Assembly: GCF_963682185.1 (NCBI RefSeq)
Contig: NZ_OY821667.1
Span: forward strand, 974,109 to 1,038,108
Reading direction: 5' to 3'
DNA from: an uncultured Cohaesibacter sp.
GTDB taxonomy: Bacteria; Pseudomonadota; Alphaproteobacteria; Rhizobiales; Cohaesibacteraceae
DNA length: 64,000 nucleotides
The notes beneath the pieces were generated by a model. That model searched no databases. It saw nothing but the letters and a program-made list of their open reading frames with translations, and was not told the DNA's origin. Of this stretch, positions 1 through 8,523 are shown piece by piece (position 1 is the first letter of the stretch; every line of letters starts with the position of its first letter). A program made the translations under genes and the position numbers.

Positions 1-2
1 AC

Positions 3-380
3 AAGCTTCAGCCGTTGGCCTGCAAGGACGATCTGTTTGTTACGCTCAACCCGATTGAGCAACCGGCAGACGGCACAGTTCTGCGCTCGCAGCTTTATCA
101 TCACCCTGTCTTCTCAATGCAGGCAATTAAAGCCCAGAATAAACTCTGGGCACTTCAGGGCATTCGACGGACATGGTTCTGCGGGGCCTATTTCGGTTAT
201 GGTTTCCACGAAGATGGCATTCAGGCCGGCCTTGCGGTTGCGGAGCAACTCGGCGGCGTACCGCGACCATGGACACTTGAAGATCCTTCAAACCGGATCT
301 TTGTTGCTCCACCAAAAGCAAGAACAGCACGGACACTTGGCAAAGGCGACAAGGCCGAGCTTTTGGCTGTAGCAAAATGA
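3..380 (+). CDS. FAD-dependent amine oxidase family protein, C-terminal part (5' truncated)
   Basis: Only the last ~125 residues are present; the frame is open to the window edge, so the start lies upstream. The fragment reads through LFVTLNP, a histidine-containing HHPVF segment, and a glycine-rich GYGFHEDGIQAGLAVAEQL stretch. That stretch resembles the C-terminal FAD-contacting segment of flavin amine oxidase/phytoene-desaturase-like proteins, in which the GI/AG helix packs on the flavin. Its stop overlaps the next ATG (ATGA), so it is translationally coupled to the DUF1365 gene. In many proteobacteria an NAD(P)/FAD-binding protein of this type sits with a DUF1365 protein and a CFA-synthase-like methyltransferase, suggesting unsaturated or methylated acyl chains as substrates. 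The family is well supported; the exact reaction is inferred. Confidence 0.8.
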   Translation, partial: KLQPLACKDDLFVTLNPIEQPADGTVLRSQLYHHPVFSMQAIKAQNKLWALQGIRRTWFCGAYFGYGFHEDGIQAGLAVAEQLGGVPRPWTLEDPSNRIFVAPPKARTARTLGKGDKAELLAVAK

Positions 381-1228
381 TGAACAACGAAGCCCTCACC
401 TTTGCCCCTGATGCCTGTCTTTATGAAGGAATCGTCAGCCATGTGCGCAGCGGCGCAGTGGAACATCGCCTTGCCTACAGGGTGACCTCGATGCTCCTGC
501 CGCTCGACAAGCTTGACGAGATAAACCAGCGTTCGCGCCTCTTTTCCGTCAACCACTTTAACCTCATCAGCTTTCATGAGGCAGATTATATCGAACCCGG
601 CTTCGACAGTTTGCAAGCCTATCTTGAGCATCTGGTGGACGCTTCTGGCGAATTCACAGAGGACGCCAACCGCCCCACTCGCTTTACGGCGCTGACCTTT
701 CCAAGAGTGCTGGGGCGCAGCTTCAATCCGCTAACACTCTTTTTCTGTTGCGATCAGGAGAACCACCTCAAGGCGATCCTCTATCAGGTCAGCAATACAT
801 TCGGAGAACGCTTTCACTATATCTATGCTCTCACCAATGAGGAGCGCAATTTGTCACAAGGCCAAAGACTGCGCCATGAGGGAAAAAAGATATTCTACGT
901 ATCACCTTTTCTGGACATTGAAGGAAAGTACAATTTCTCAATTCGCCTACCACACGAAAAACTGTCCTACCAAATCACATTGAGCGGCCAGCAGCCCTCT
1001 TCTCTGATGGCCTCCTTTACCGCGCAAAAAAAGGCCTTCACCACTAGAAATCTAATATTAACTTTTGTTAGGCTGATCCAGAGCGGATGGAAAATCCTCG
1101 CAGCCATACATCTTGAGGCCTTGAAATTATGGCGCAAGGGCGCGCCTTTTCACAAACGACCGCCCGTGCCGTCCGAACAAGTTTCAAGCCTTCACCGCTC
1201 CAGACTTGGTAAAGGATTGCATCAATGA
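377..1228 (+). CDS. DUF1365 family protein
   Basis: A 283-residue protein with the features of DUF1365: an N-terminal YEGIVSHVRSGAVEHRLAYRV segment, and central FPRVLGRSFNPLTLFFCCDQ and FYVSPFLDIEGKYNF motifs. Biochemical function is not established. The family is nearly always found between a flavin amine oxidase-like gene and a CFA-synthase-like gene, as here, which points to membrane fatty-acid modification. It overlaps both neighbours by four bases (ATGA at each end), so the three genes form one tightly coupled operon. Start chosen at the first of two adjacent ATGs because it preserves the overlap with the upstream stop. Confidence 0.88.
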   Translation: MMNNEALTFAPDACLYEGIVSHVRSGAVEHRLAYRVTSMLLPLDKLDEINQRSRLFSVNHFNLISFHEADYIEPGFDSLQAYLEHLVDASGEFTEDANRPTRFTALTFPRVLGRSFNPLTLFFCCDQENHLKAILYQVSNTFGERFHYIYALTNEERNLSQGQRLRHEGKKIFYVSPFLDIEGKYNFSIRLPHEKLSYQITLSGQQPSSLMASFTAQKKAFTTRNLILTFVRLIQSGWKILAAIHLEALKLWRKGAPFHKRPPVPSEQVSSLHRSRLGKGLHQ

Positions 1229-2481
1229 GTTTGCAGAAGAATTTAACGCATGCGGAATTTGATCGGTCTGGCTTCATGGCAGGGTCCGTGGTGCCTACGA
1301 TGCAAGGGCGCCTCTGGCACCGCTTCCTCAGTCCCATTTTTTCAGGCCTGCACTATGGCCATGTTGAATTTATCCTGCCTTCAGGCGGCAAGCTCCTATT
1401 CGGGTCCGGCAATGAGAAAGAGCCTGTCGTACAGGTTCAGATTCACAACAATCGGACGCTCTGGAGCATTGTCAGTCGCGGCATGCTTGGGGTCGCGGAA
1501 AGCTTCATTTCGGCTCACTGGAGCTGCGACAATCTGGCAAGATTGTTTGATCTGTGCCTGAGGAACCGCGCCACTTATGAGAAACTCTATTCCCATGGCA
1601 AGGTCGCCCGCTGGATTGCCCATCTCAAGCACCTGACCCGGGCCAACAGCATCAAGGGCAGCCGCAAGAATATCTCGTTCCACTATGATCTGGGCAACGA
1701 CTTCTACCAATTGTGGCTTGATCCCACGATGACCTATTCCTCTGCCTATAAGACCGATGAGCATGAGGCGCTGGAACAGGCCCAGCTGCGCAAACTGGAT
1801 CGAGTGCTGCAATTGAGCAATGCCCGCCCCGGAGACACCATTCTCGAAATTGGCTGTGGCTGGGGGGCATTTGCAGAACGCGCAGCCACTATCGGCTGCA
1901 AGGTGGAAGGCCTGACCCTCTCAACCGAGCAACTCGACTATTCGATCAACAGGGCCAAATCCAAAGGCTTTGACAACCTCGCCCGCTTCCACCTGCGCGA
2001 TTATCGCCACGAGATCGGACAATATGACGCCATCGCCTCCATCGAAATGATCGAGGCCGTCGGCGAAGAGCACTGGCCGGTCTATTTCAAGCATCTGCAC
2101 GACAATCTGCGTCCGGGCGGAAGAGCCGCGCTGCAAGCGATCACCATCGACGAAAATGGTTATGAAAAATATCGCAGCGGCGCAGACTTTATCCAGACCT
2201 TCATCTTCCCCGGAGGCATGTTGCCCACGGAAGTTCATCTGGATGACCACGCCAAAAAGGCAGGACTCATTCCAGTCTTCAGGGAAACATTCACGCAGGA
2301 TTATGCCAAGACGCTGGCACGCTGGAGCAAGGCATTTCTGGCGCAGTGGCCGCAGATCTCCAAACTCGGCTATGACGAGCGTTTCAAACGTATGTGGCTA
2401 TTCTATCTTGCCTATTGTGAGGCAGGGTTCGCCAATAACACCATCAATGTGGGCCATTATTGCTACGAACGCCCCGCATAA
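1225..2481 (+). CDS. Cyclopropane-fatty-acyl-phospholipid synthase family SAM methyltransferase
   Basis: The 418-residue protein is the usual length for the CFA synthase family. The SAM-binding motif I, ILEIGCGWGAFAE, lies near residue 206, preceded by the family motif FHYDLGNDFYQLWLDPTMTYSSA. Later EMIEAVGEEHWP and FIFPGGMLPT also match the family. It methylates unsaturated acyl chains of membrane phospholipids using S-adenosylmethionine. With the flavin amine oxidase and DUF1365 genes it forms a set like those seen in ECF-sigma (RpoE/ChrR-type) photooxidative-stress regulons, so a product other than a plain cyclopropane ring, such as a methylated or furan acid, is possible. I cannot tell from sequence alone. 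Confidence 0.9.
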   Translation: MSLQKNLTHAEFDRSGFMAGSVVPTMQGRLWHRFLSPIFSGLHYGHVEFILPSGGKLLFGSGNEKEPVVQVQIHNNRTLWSIVSRGMLGVAESFISAHWSCDNLARLFDLCLRNRATYEKLYSHGKVARWIAHLKHLTRANSIKGSRKNISFHYDLGNDFYQLWLDPTMTYSSAYKTDEHEALEQAQLRKLDRVLQLSNARPGDTILEIGCGWGAFAERAATIGCKVEGLTLSTEQLDYSINRAKSKGFDNLARFHLRDYRHEIGQYDAIASIEMIEAVGEEHWPVYFKHLHDNLRPGGRAALQAITIDENGYEKYRSGADFIQTFIFPGGMLPTEVHLDDHAKKAGLIPVFRETFTQDYAKTLARWSKAFLAQWPQISKLGYDERFKRMWLFYLAYCEAGFANNTINVGHYCYERPA

Positions 2482-2546
2482 TAGTCAGCCCCCTTCGGAA
2501 GAAGCTGCACTGACGCAAACTGACGGGAAAACAAAAGGCCCGAAAA

Positions 2547-2584
2547 ACAAAAGGCATGCCCCTCAATTGGACATGCCTTTTTCC
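2547..2584 (+). terminator. Intrinsic terminator of the fatty-acid modification operon
   Basis: An AAAGGCATG / CATGCCTTT inverted repeat with a 13-base loop is followed by a short T run. It lies 70 bases after the methyltransferase stop and in front of the convergent NTF2-like gene. The A-rich 5' flank could let it work in both directions. Confidence 0.75.
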
Positions 2585-2629
2585 ATATGCAGCAACAGTC
2601 ATCGGATCAGGCGGCGGCCCTGCCTGCCC

Positions 2630-3076
2630 CTAGATGCTAGCCTTCTTCTGGATTTTGCGGATCATCCAGCCAATCACCGGCAAGCGCGCATAGAAGTGTC
2701 TGCTGGCATCCCAATAATCATAATGGGCACAAATCTGGTTTTGATCATTGAACCGAATTTCACTCACTCCGCGCACTGCCCAGAACCCGATCACCGGTGC
2801 CGTGCATGAGAAATCCCAGCGCATGAGGCAAAGATCCGGAGCATCAGACCATGCCAGATCCAAGATCTGAAAACAGGGATCTTTCACATCCTCGAACATC
2901 TTGTCGACGACTCGCTGAAAATTCTCCCTGCCTTTGACATCGTTGAACGGATCGATGAAATGCACATCATCACTGATCAGAGCCTGAGCATCTTTTGCGG
3001 ATTCTGGGCTGAGGGTCTCGAAATATTGCGCATAAAGGCGCGCCACCTCTGCTCTTTGTTCTGTGGGAACACTCAT
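2630..3076 (-). CDS. NTF2-like / SnoaL-like family protein
   Basis: A 148-residue single-domain protein. The order is an N-terminal helix (VARLYAQYFETLSPE), then DDVHFIDPFNDVKGRENFQRVVDKMF, then an antiparallel-sheet region ending in NQICAHYDYWDAS, which is the nuclear-transport-factor-2 / SnoaL fold. Such proteins act as small-molecule isomerases, hydratases or non-catalytic binding cones. Its start overlaps the stop of the SDR gene by four bases, so the two are one operon. It faces the CFA-like operon, and the same five families are often clustered elsewhere, so a shared role in lipid chemistry is likely though unproven. Confidence 0.82.
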   Translation of the reverse strand: MSVPTEQRAEVARLYAQYFETLSPESAKDAQALISDDVHFIDPFNDVKGRENFQRVVDKMFEDVKDPCFQILDLAWSDAPDLCLMRWDFSCTAPVIGFWAVRGVSEIRFNDQNQICAHYDYWDASRHFYARLPVIGWMIRKIQKKASI

Positions 3077-3831
3077 CGAAGCATCCTCCTCATCAAGCGG
3101 AAATACAAACCATAGGGCAGCCTGCGCAACAGACCGAGCGCAACCGCCATGCGTGTTGGAAAGGCAATTTCAAAGGCAGAGCGCTCAAGCCCCTTGAGAA
3201 TACGCTGAGCGGCCTCTTCTCGCGAGAGGATAAACGGCATGGAGAAACTGTTTTTCTCCGTAAGAGGCGTATCGACAAAGCCGGGATTAATCAGTTGAAG
3301 CTGCAGGCCTGCCTGATCGAACTCCGGCTTGATCGTCTCGCACAGGCTAGCGAGCGCCGCCTTCGTCGGACCATAAAGCGCAGCCATCGGCAAACCACAA
3401 TAAGAGGTGAGAGACGATACAATGGCGATCGACCCTGTGCCTCTCTCCTTCAATTTCGGGAAAAGAGCCGATAGAACAGACACAGCGCCCAGATAGTTGA
3501 CGCCCATATGCTGTCTTGCTTTTTCAGGATCAAGCTGGGCCATCCCGCCCGGCTCGTAAATCGCAGCACAATAGATGGTAAGATCGGGAAGAGTGCCCGC
3601 AGTCTGAAGGCCGGATACCGCTTCGGATACCGCATCCGGGGCCTCCACATCAAGAGGCAGAGGCGTAATCAGGCTGGAACGCTGAGCAAGCGCTTCGAGC
3701 TTTTCGGCGCGCCGCGCGCTGGCAATCACTTCTTTGCCGCGCTGAGCCAGCATCTGTGCCAAAGCAGCGCCCATGCCAGAGCTGGCCCCTATGATCCAGA
3801 CCCGTTTGTATGTTTCAAGCTGATTGCTCAT
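3073..3831 (-). CDS. Short-chain dehydrogenase/reductase (SDR) family oxidoreductase
   Basis: A 252-residue classical SDR. The nucleotide-binding GASSGMG lies at residues 15-21, the catalytic serine falls in IAIVSSLTSY near residue 139, and the YxxxK pair is Tyr153 and Lys157 in YGPTKAAL. It should carry out NAD(P)-dependent oxidation or reduction of a carbonyl/alcohol; the substrate is unknown. A C-terminal tail rich in Arg and aromatic residues (YGLYFRLMRRMLR) could associate with the membrane, fitting a lipid substrate. First gene of the SDR-NTF2 operon, convergent with the CFA-like operon. Confidence 0.9.
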   Translation of the reverse strand: MSNQLETYKRVWIIGASSGMGAALAQMLAQRGKEVIASARRAEKLEALAQRSSLITPLPLDVEAPDAVSEAVSGLQTAGTLPDLTIYCAAIYEPGGMAQLDPEKARQHMGVNYLGAVSVLSALFPKLKERGTGSIAIVSSLTSYCGLPMAALYGPTKAALASLCETIKPEFDQAGLQLQLINPGFVDTPLTEKNSFSMPFILSREEAAQRILKGLERSAFEIAFPTRMAVALGLLRRLPYGLYFRLMRRMLR

Positions 3832-3930
3832 GCCGTATCACTCTCCTTTGCTCAGAGATACGGAATGGCGCAAGGATCAGATCACATCTCTGACGAAATC
3901 GGCGCCAGAGATGCTTGCCGATAAGATAGA

Positions 3931-4461
3931 TCAGCCAACCATGAGCTGTTTAAGACGCAGGGCTTCGAATTCCACTTCCTTGACGCGATGAATGACGATA
4001 TCACGTATGGAGATGACGCCTTCAAGCACATCATTGTCGACAACAGGCATATGCCGGAAGCGCCCTTCGGTCATGCGGATCATGACATCGCCAACCTTGT
4101 CTTCCTGAGAGCAGGTCTGCGGATTGGCAGTCATGAAATCCCGAACCGGACGAGACAGCGCCTCTTCTCCAAATTCGCCAGTTGCGCGGATAATATCGCG
4201 CTCGGAAATCACGCCGACCAATCCCCCATTGGGATCAATCACCGGCAAGTTACCAATCTTGCGTGTGTGGAGCTCAGCGATTACGGAAGCAAGACTGGAA
4301 CTGACAGTCACAGAAAATAAAACGCCATCTTTTTCTTCGAGGATATCGCCAACCGTGGTCTGGGAATAGGCTTTCTCGAAAGCGATATGAGCATCCTGCG
4401 ACGCGCTCTGCTGGCCTTTATGTTCAGCGCGGGGGCCTTGGTATGAACTTGGGGCTGCCAT
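3931..4461 (-). CDS. CBS-domain pair protein
   Basis: A 176-residue protein made essentially of two CBS motifs (about residues 35-95 and 110-170). Recognisable segments are IGNLPVIDPNGGLVGVISERDIIRA and RHMPVVDNDVLEGVISIRDI. Tandem CBS domains bind adenosine nucleotides and sense energy or redox state. There is no attached enzyme domain, so it is a stand-alone sensor. The first ~25 residues are polar and low in complexity. It appears monocistronic, followed by a 100-base gap to the SDR gene on the same strand. Confidence 0.88.
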   Translation of the reverse strand: MAAPSSYQGPRAEHKGQQSASQDAHIAFEKAYSQTTVGDILEEKDGVLFSVTVSSSLASVIAELHTRKIGNLPVIDPNGGLVGVISERDIIRATGEFGEEALSRPVRDFMTANPQTCSQEDKVGDVMIRMTEGRFRHMPVVDNDVLEGVISIRDIVIHRVKEVEFEALRLKQLMVG

Positions 4462-4627
4462 TATATCTCTCCTGCAACATCCTTCCCGCGTCCCTTTTCA
4501 AGCAAAGAACGCAGCGAGGATTTTGGTTCTATTGCAGTAGCCTAGCAAAGGCTGCGACAATCTGGCAATTAACCCTTCGCTTTATGTCGATCAACTGAAA
4601 GTGAACGCCGCGTGACATAAGCAAAGA

Positions 4628-4682
4628 AAAAGGCCCGCACAACGCGCTGTACTTCTAAAGCGCCGTGAGCGAGCCTTGATAT
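4628..4682 (-). terminator. Probable intrinsic terminator downstream of mbfA
   Basis: Read on the minus strand, AAGGCTCGCTCACGGCGCT pairs imperfectly across a 10-base loop with AGCGCGTTGTGCGGGCCTT, followed by a T run. It starts about 20 bases beyond the mbfA stop. The rest of the interval up to the CBS gene shows nothing further. Confidence 0.65.
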
Positions 4683-4702
4683 CAGGACAGAGCGGTTACA
4701 GC

Positions 4703-5686
4703 TCAGCCGCTACCAATCAGGATACCGGCAGCCAGCACCAATGCCCCGCCAAGCACGACCTGGAAGGCTGCTCGCAGAAACGGCGTTTCCATATATTTGT
4801 TTTGAATCCAGGCAATGGCCCAGAGCTCAAAGAAGACGACCACCACGGCGATCATTGTTGCCGTCCAGAAGAAGGGGATGAGATAAGGCAGCGCATGGCC
4901 AAGGCCACCGACCGTCGTCATGACGCCAGAGGCGATACCGCGCTTAATGGGCGAACCACGCCCCGAAATTTTGCCATCATCATGGGCAGCTTCCGTAAAG
5001 CCCATGGAAATACCGGCACCAACCGCCGCCGAAAGACCAATCAGGAAAGTCTGCCAAGTGTCTTGTGTTGCAAATGCAGCGGCAAAGATCGGTGCGAGCG
5101 TGGAAACGGACCCATCCATGAGCCCTGCCAGACCGGGCTGCACCCATGTCAGCACAAACTGCTTATGCTCCTGACTCTGCTCCTTATCCTTTACAGAATC
5201 GGGCGTATGCTCATCTTGCAAATCACGGGCAATGTCCTCATGCCCTTCTTCAGCCAGAGCAAGATCTCCTAAAAGCCGGCGAGTATCGGCATCGCTTACC
5301 TGATCAATCGCAGCGCGATAGAACCGCGCAGATTGATCCTCCATGGCGATCGTCTCGTTGCGGATTTTCTCCAATGACAGAGACTTCATCAACCAGTCGG
5401 GCTTGCGATCGTAAAAGCCACGAACATGGTCGCGCCGGATCAGCGGGATCGCATCACCAAACCGGCTTTTATACATCTCAATCAGATTGCGGCGATGCTG
5501 ATCTTCGACAGCTGCCATATCTTCGTAGATCTTTGCAGTTTGCGGGTAGTCTGCACGCAAATGTTCGGCATAAGCGGTGTAAATGCGTGCATCATCCTCC
5601 TCGGAGGAAATAGCCAAGGCAAGCACTTCCTTTTCGGAAAGCGATGTGAAATCGCGCTTGCTGTTGGAAAAAAGACTCAAAACCAT
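4703..5686 (-). CDS. mbfA: MbfA: ferritin-like domain fused to VIT1/CCC1 iron/manganese transporter
   Basis: The first ~140 residues are a ferritin-like helical bundle with acidic/histidine metal-ligand motifs (SSEEDDARIY, AAVEDQHRR, ALAEEGHEDIARDL). The C-terminal half is a VIT1-type membrane domain with several hydrophobic segments (GLAGLMDGSVSTLAPIFAAA, AVGAGISMGFTEA, LPYLIPFFWTATMIAVVVVFF). This fusion is the membrane-bound ferritin MbfA, an inner-membrane iron exporter that protects rhizobia against iron and peroxide. I prefer the ATG at 5686 because an AAGGTG Shine-Dalgarno lies six bases upstream; a GTG three codons earlier is possible. A perfect Irr-type operator sits immediately upstream, matching Irr control of mbfA in Bradyrhizobium and Agrobacterium. 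Confidence 0.92.
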   Translation of the reverse strand: MVLSLFSNSKRDFTSLSEKEVLALAISSEEDDARIYTAYAEHLRADYPQTAKIYEDMAAVEDQHRRNLIEMYKSRFGDAIPLIRRDHVRGFYDRKPDWLMKSLSLEKIRNETIAMEDQSARFYRAAIDQVSDADTRRLLGDLALAEEGHEDIARDLQDEHTPDSVKDKEQSQEHKQFVLTWVQPGLAGLMDGSVSTLAPIFAAAFATQDTWQTFLIGLSAAVGAGISMGFTEAAHDDGKISGRGSPIKRGIASGVMTTVGGLGHALPYLIPFFWTATMIAVVVVFFELWAIAWIQNKYMETPFLRAAFQVVLGGALVLAAGILIGSG

Positions 5687-5700
5687 CGGGGGCACCTTAA

Positions 5701-5717
5701 TTTAGAATTATTCTAAA
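5701..5717 (-). promoter_or_regulatory. Irr-type iron control element (ICE) upstream of mbfA
   Basis: TTTAGAATTATTCTAAA is a perfect palindrome with 7-base arms and a 3-base centre, located 15 bases before the chosen mbfA start. It has the form TTTAGAA-N3-TTCTAAA of the ICE recognised by the haem-regulated repressor Irr. Its position overlapping the leader implies repression under iron limitation. Confidence 0.8.
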
Positions 5718-5815
5718 TATGTCGTCCAGACTATTCGTTTGTCAACCATTTTAACGAATGAAATCTTTTTCCGGAGAGTCAAATTGCCGCATGGAGGGAA
5801 AAGCGGCTCAAGAAA

Positions 5816-6697
5816 TTATCGAAATATAGGGCGTTCCTGTTCGACCAACCTATAAACAAAATCAGAAACCGCTTTAATCCGCCTCAGCTGCCGGGTGCTT
5901 TCGTGATAGATAGCCCAGTATGCCCTCTGAATCTGGTGCTCTGGCAAGATCTCCATCAGATTGGGGTCTTCTCGCGCCATGAAGCCATGCAGAATTCCGA
6001 TCCCCAGACCAGCCTTCACAGCTTCAGTCTGCCCCAGGGCGCTGGCACATTCAAACTGCGTCTGATGGCCGCTCATCATCTCCGCCTTATAATTCAGCGA
6101 AGGAGAATAGATGAGATCTTCAACAAGCCCGATAAGACGATGGTTATCCAAGTCTTCAAGGCTGTTCGGTTGCCCATGCCTTTCAACATACGCACAAGAG
6201 GCATAAAACCCCAAACTATAGTCCACTAGCTTGCGCGCCACCAGCCGCCCTTGCGAAGGGCGTTCAAAGGTGATGACGATATCCGCTTCCCGCCGATCGA
6301 GCGAGAAGGAACGGGGAACAGGCACAAGCTGCACCGTCAGATCGGGATATTGCTCCAGCAATGGCGCAAGACGTGGAGCCAGAAAGGCAACGCCAAATCC
6401 ATCTGGCGCCCCAATGCGTACGATACCGGAAACCGATGTATCCGCCGCCCCAATATCAGCCCGCGCAGAGAGCATCTCCGTCTCCATGCGTTCGGCAGCC
6501 AACAGGAAACTCTCGCCTTCAGGTGTCAGGGAGCAACCCGCGGTATGGCGCTTTAACAGCTTGGCTTGCAAGGCCTCTTCCAAAGAAGTGAGACGCCGGG
6601 CAACTGTGGCATGATTAAGCCCCAGACGCCGAGCCGCCTGCAAGATCTGTCCAGCTCGCGCTACCGCCAAAAAGATACGGACATCATCCCAATTCAT
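5816..6697 (-). CDS. LysR-family transcriptional regulator
   Basis: A 293-residue protein with the winged helix-turn-helix at residues 1-60 (MNWDDVRIFLAVARAGQILQAARRLG, then ATVARRLTSLEEAL) and a periplasmic-binding-like effector domain after residue ~90 (VRIGAPDGFGVAFLAPRLAPLLEQYPDL). It is transcribed away from mmsA across 138 bases, the usual arrangement for a LysR regulator and its target. Activation or autoregulation of mmsA with a valine/inositol/uracil breakdown intermediate as co-inducer is therefore plausible. I did not find a convincing T-N11-A inverted repeat in the shared intergenic DNA. Confidence 0.92.
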   Translation of the reverse strand: MNWDDVRIFLAVARAGQILQAARRLGLNHATVARRLTSLEEALQAKLLKRHTAGCSLTPEGESFLLAAERMETEMLSARADIGAADTSVSGIVRIGAPDGFGVAFLAPRLAPLLEQYPDLTVQLVPVPRSFSLDRREADIVITFERPSQGRLVARKLVDYSLGFYASCAYVERHGQPNSLEDLDNHRLIGLVEDLIYSPSLNYKAEMMSGHQTQFECASALGQTEAVKAGLGIGILHGFMAREDPNLMEILPEHQIQRAYWAIYHESTRQLRRIKAVSDFVYRLVEQERPIFR

Positions 6698-6835
6698 CCT
6701 TCACCTCCCATCTGCCATGCTTCATTTTGAACTTTAATATTTGCACAACGGATGAGTTTTGACGAGCCTTGCTATTCGATTTTTGTTGAAACAGTATGCA
6801 GCCAACCACAATAAATCTGAATTTAAGAGGTCCAC

Positions 6836-8338
6836 ATGACACGCGAATATGGCCACTATATCAACGGCGCTCTTGTCGCAGGCACATCAGGTCGTTTTTC
6901 CGACATTTACAATCCAGCAACAGGCGAAATCCAGGCCAAGGTCGCATTGGCGACGACCGACGAACTGAATGCAGCAGTGGAGGCGGCCGCCAAGGCTCAA
7001 CCAGCATGGGCAGCAACCAACCCGCAGCGCCGCGCCCGCGTCATGATGAGATTCGGCGCCCTGATCAACCAGCATATGGACGAGTTGGCAGAACTGGTGA
7101 GCCTGGAACACGGCAAGACCTTGCCAGACGCCCACGGCGATATCCAGCGTGGTCTGGAAGTGGTCGAGGTCTGCATGGGAGCTCCTCATCTGCTCAAAGG
7201 TGAATTCACCGATGATGGTGGCCCAAGCATCGACCTTTACTCCATGCGCCAGCCTTTGGGTGTGGTCGCAGGCATCGCCCCCTTCAACTTCCCGGCAATG
7301 ATCCCGCTTTGGCAAATGGCTCCGGCTCTGGTCTGTGGCAACGCCATGATCCTCAAGCCGTCTGAGCGTGTACCCTCCACGTCCTTCCGCCTTGCCGAGC
7401 TGCTCAAGGAAGCCGGTTTGCCAGATGGCGTGTTGCAGGTCGTGAACGGCGATAAGGAAACCGTTGACGCAATTCTGGACAACGACACCATTCAAGCCAT
7501 CGGCTTTGTCGGCTCCACCCCGATCGCGCAATATATCTACGGCCGCGCAGCCACCAATGGCAAACGCGCCCAGTGCTTCGGCGGTGCCAAGAACCACATG
7601 ATCATCATGCCTGATGCAGATCTGGACAAGGCAGCCGATGCCTTGATCGGCGCAGGCTTCGGCGCAGCTGGCGAACGCTGCATGGCTGTCTCCGTTGCGG
7701 TTCCCGTTGGCCAGAAAACGGCAGATACCCTCACTGAAAAACTCATTACCCGCATCGAAAAACTGAAAATCGGCGCCTATACGCAGGGCGACGACGTCGA
7801 TTATGGTCCGGTGATTACGTCGGCAGCAAAGGCTCGCATTCTCGGCCTCATCGATACTGGCGTTGAACAAGGCGCCAAACTGGTTGTGGATGGACGTGAT
7901 TTCTCACTGAAAGGCTTTGAGAATGGGTTCTTTGTTGGCCCAACCATGTTTGACAATGTCACAACCGACATGGACATCTACAAGGAAGAGATTTTCGGTC
8001 CAGTCCTCTGCCAAATGCGTACAGAAAGCTATGAAGAGGCTCTGAAGCTGGTCATGGACAATGCCTATGGCAATGGCACGGCTATCTACACTGCCGATGG
8101 TGACACCGCACGCAATTTTGCCCATCGTGTCAATGTCGGCATGGTTGGCATCAACTTCCCGATCCCGGTTCCCCTTAGCTACTTCACCTTCGGCGGCTGG
8201 AAGAAATCCTCCTTCGGCGACCTCAACCAATATGGCCCGGATTCCTTCCGCTTCTACACCAAGACAAAAACCGTCACGGCACGCTGGTTCTCCGGCATCA
8301 AGGAAGGTGGCGAATTCAACTTCAAGGCCATGGACTGA
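6836..8338 (+). CDS. mmsA: CoA-acylating methylmalonate-semialdehyde dehydrogenase
   Basis: At 500 residues this is the standard length. The catalytic cysteine is Cys282 in GERCMAVSVAVPVG. The preceding FGGAKNHMIIMPDADLD and the PFNFPAMIPLWQMAPALVCGN block are characteristic of MmsA/IolA, which lack the general-base glutamate of ordinary aldehyde dehydrogenases. It converts methylmalonate (or malonate) semialdehyde plus CoA and NAD to propionyl- (or acetyl-) CoA in valine, inositol or pyrimidine breakdown. A clear AGAGG Shine-Dalgarno precedes the ATG. No other valine or inositol gene is adjacent, so the pathway it serves here is open. Confidence 0.95.
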   Translation: MTREYGHYINGALVAGTSGRFSDIYNPATGEIQAKVALATTDELNAAVEAAAKAQPAWAATNPQRRARVMMRFGALINQHMDELAELVSLEHGKTLPDAHGDIQRGLEVVEVCMGAPHLLKGEFTDDGGPSIDLYSMRQPLGVVAGIAPFNFPAMIPLWQMAPALVCGNAMILKPSERVPSTSFRLAELLKEAGLPDGVLQVVNGDKETVDAILDNDTIQAIGFVGSTPIAQYIYGRAATNGKRAQCFGGAKNHMIIMPDADLDKAADALIGAGFGAAGERCMAVSVAVPVGQKTADTLTEKLITRIEKLKIGAYTQGDDVDYGPVITSAAKARILGLIDTGVEQGAKLVVDGRDFSLKGFENGFFVGPTMFDNVTTDMDIYKEEIFGPVLCQMRTESYEEALKLVMDNAYGNGTAIYTADGDTARNFAHRVNVGMVGINFPIPVPLSYFTFGGWKKSSFGDLNQYGPDSFRFYTKTKTVTARWFSGIKEGGEFNFKAMD

Positions 8339-8346
8339 CAACAAGC

Positions 8347-8381
8347 GCCAATGGGGCTCTTTACAAGCAAGCCCCATTGGC
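8347..8381 (+). terminator. Strong hairpin after mmsA
   Basis: A 12-base perfect inverted repeat (GCCAATGGGGCT / AGCCCCATTGGC) begins nine bases after the mmsA stop. The T content after it is low, so it may protect the 3' end or pause polymerase; the second hairpin downstream is the better terminator. Confidence 0.6.
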
Positions 8382-8404
8382 TCTATATCCGAGACAGGAA
8401 ATCG

Positions 8405-8433
8405 ACCGCCGCCCTTGCAAGCGGCGGTTTTTC
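8405..8433 (+). terminator. Intrinsic terminator between mmsA and psuK
   Basis: ACCGCCGC / GCGGCGGT stem with an 8-base loop, followed directly by five T residues. It is a classical rho-independent terminator about 67 bases after mmsA. Confidence 0.8.
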
Positions 8434-8523
8434 TATGAGGCGAGAAAAGAAACCATTCTTTCCTCGTCGCATCCCGACAAGTCTGATAGTGTTGTCTCCA
8501 CTTGAAACGAGCTTGAGCAGAGC

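Noticed and set aside
6698-6835. Search for a LysR operator between the regulator and mmsA
   Set aside because: AT-rich DNA with no convincing T-N11-A inverted repeat; an operator is expected but I cannot point to it.
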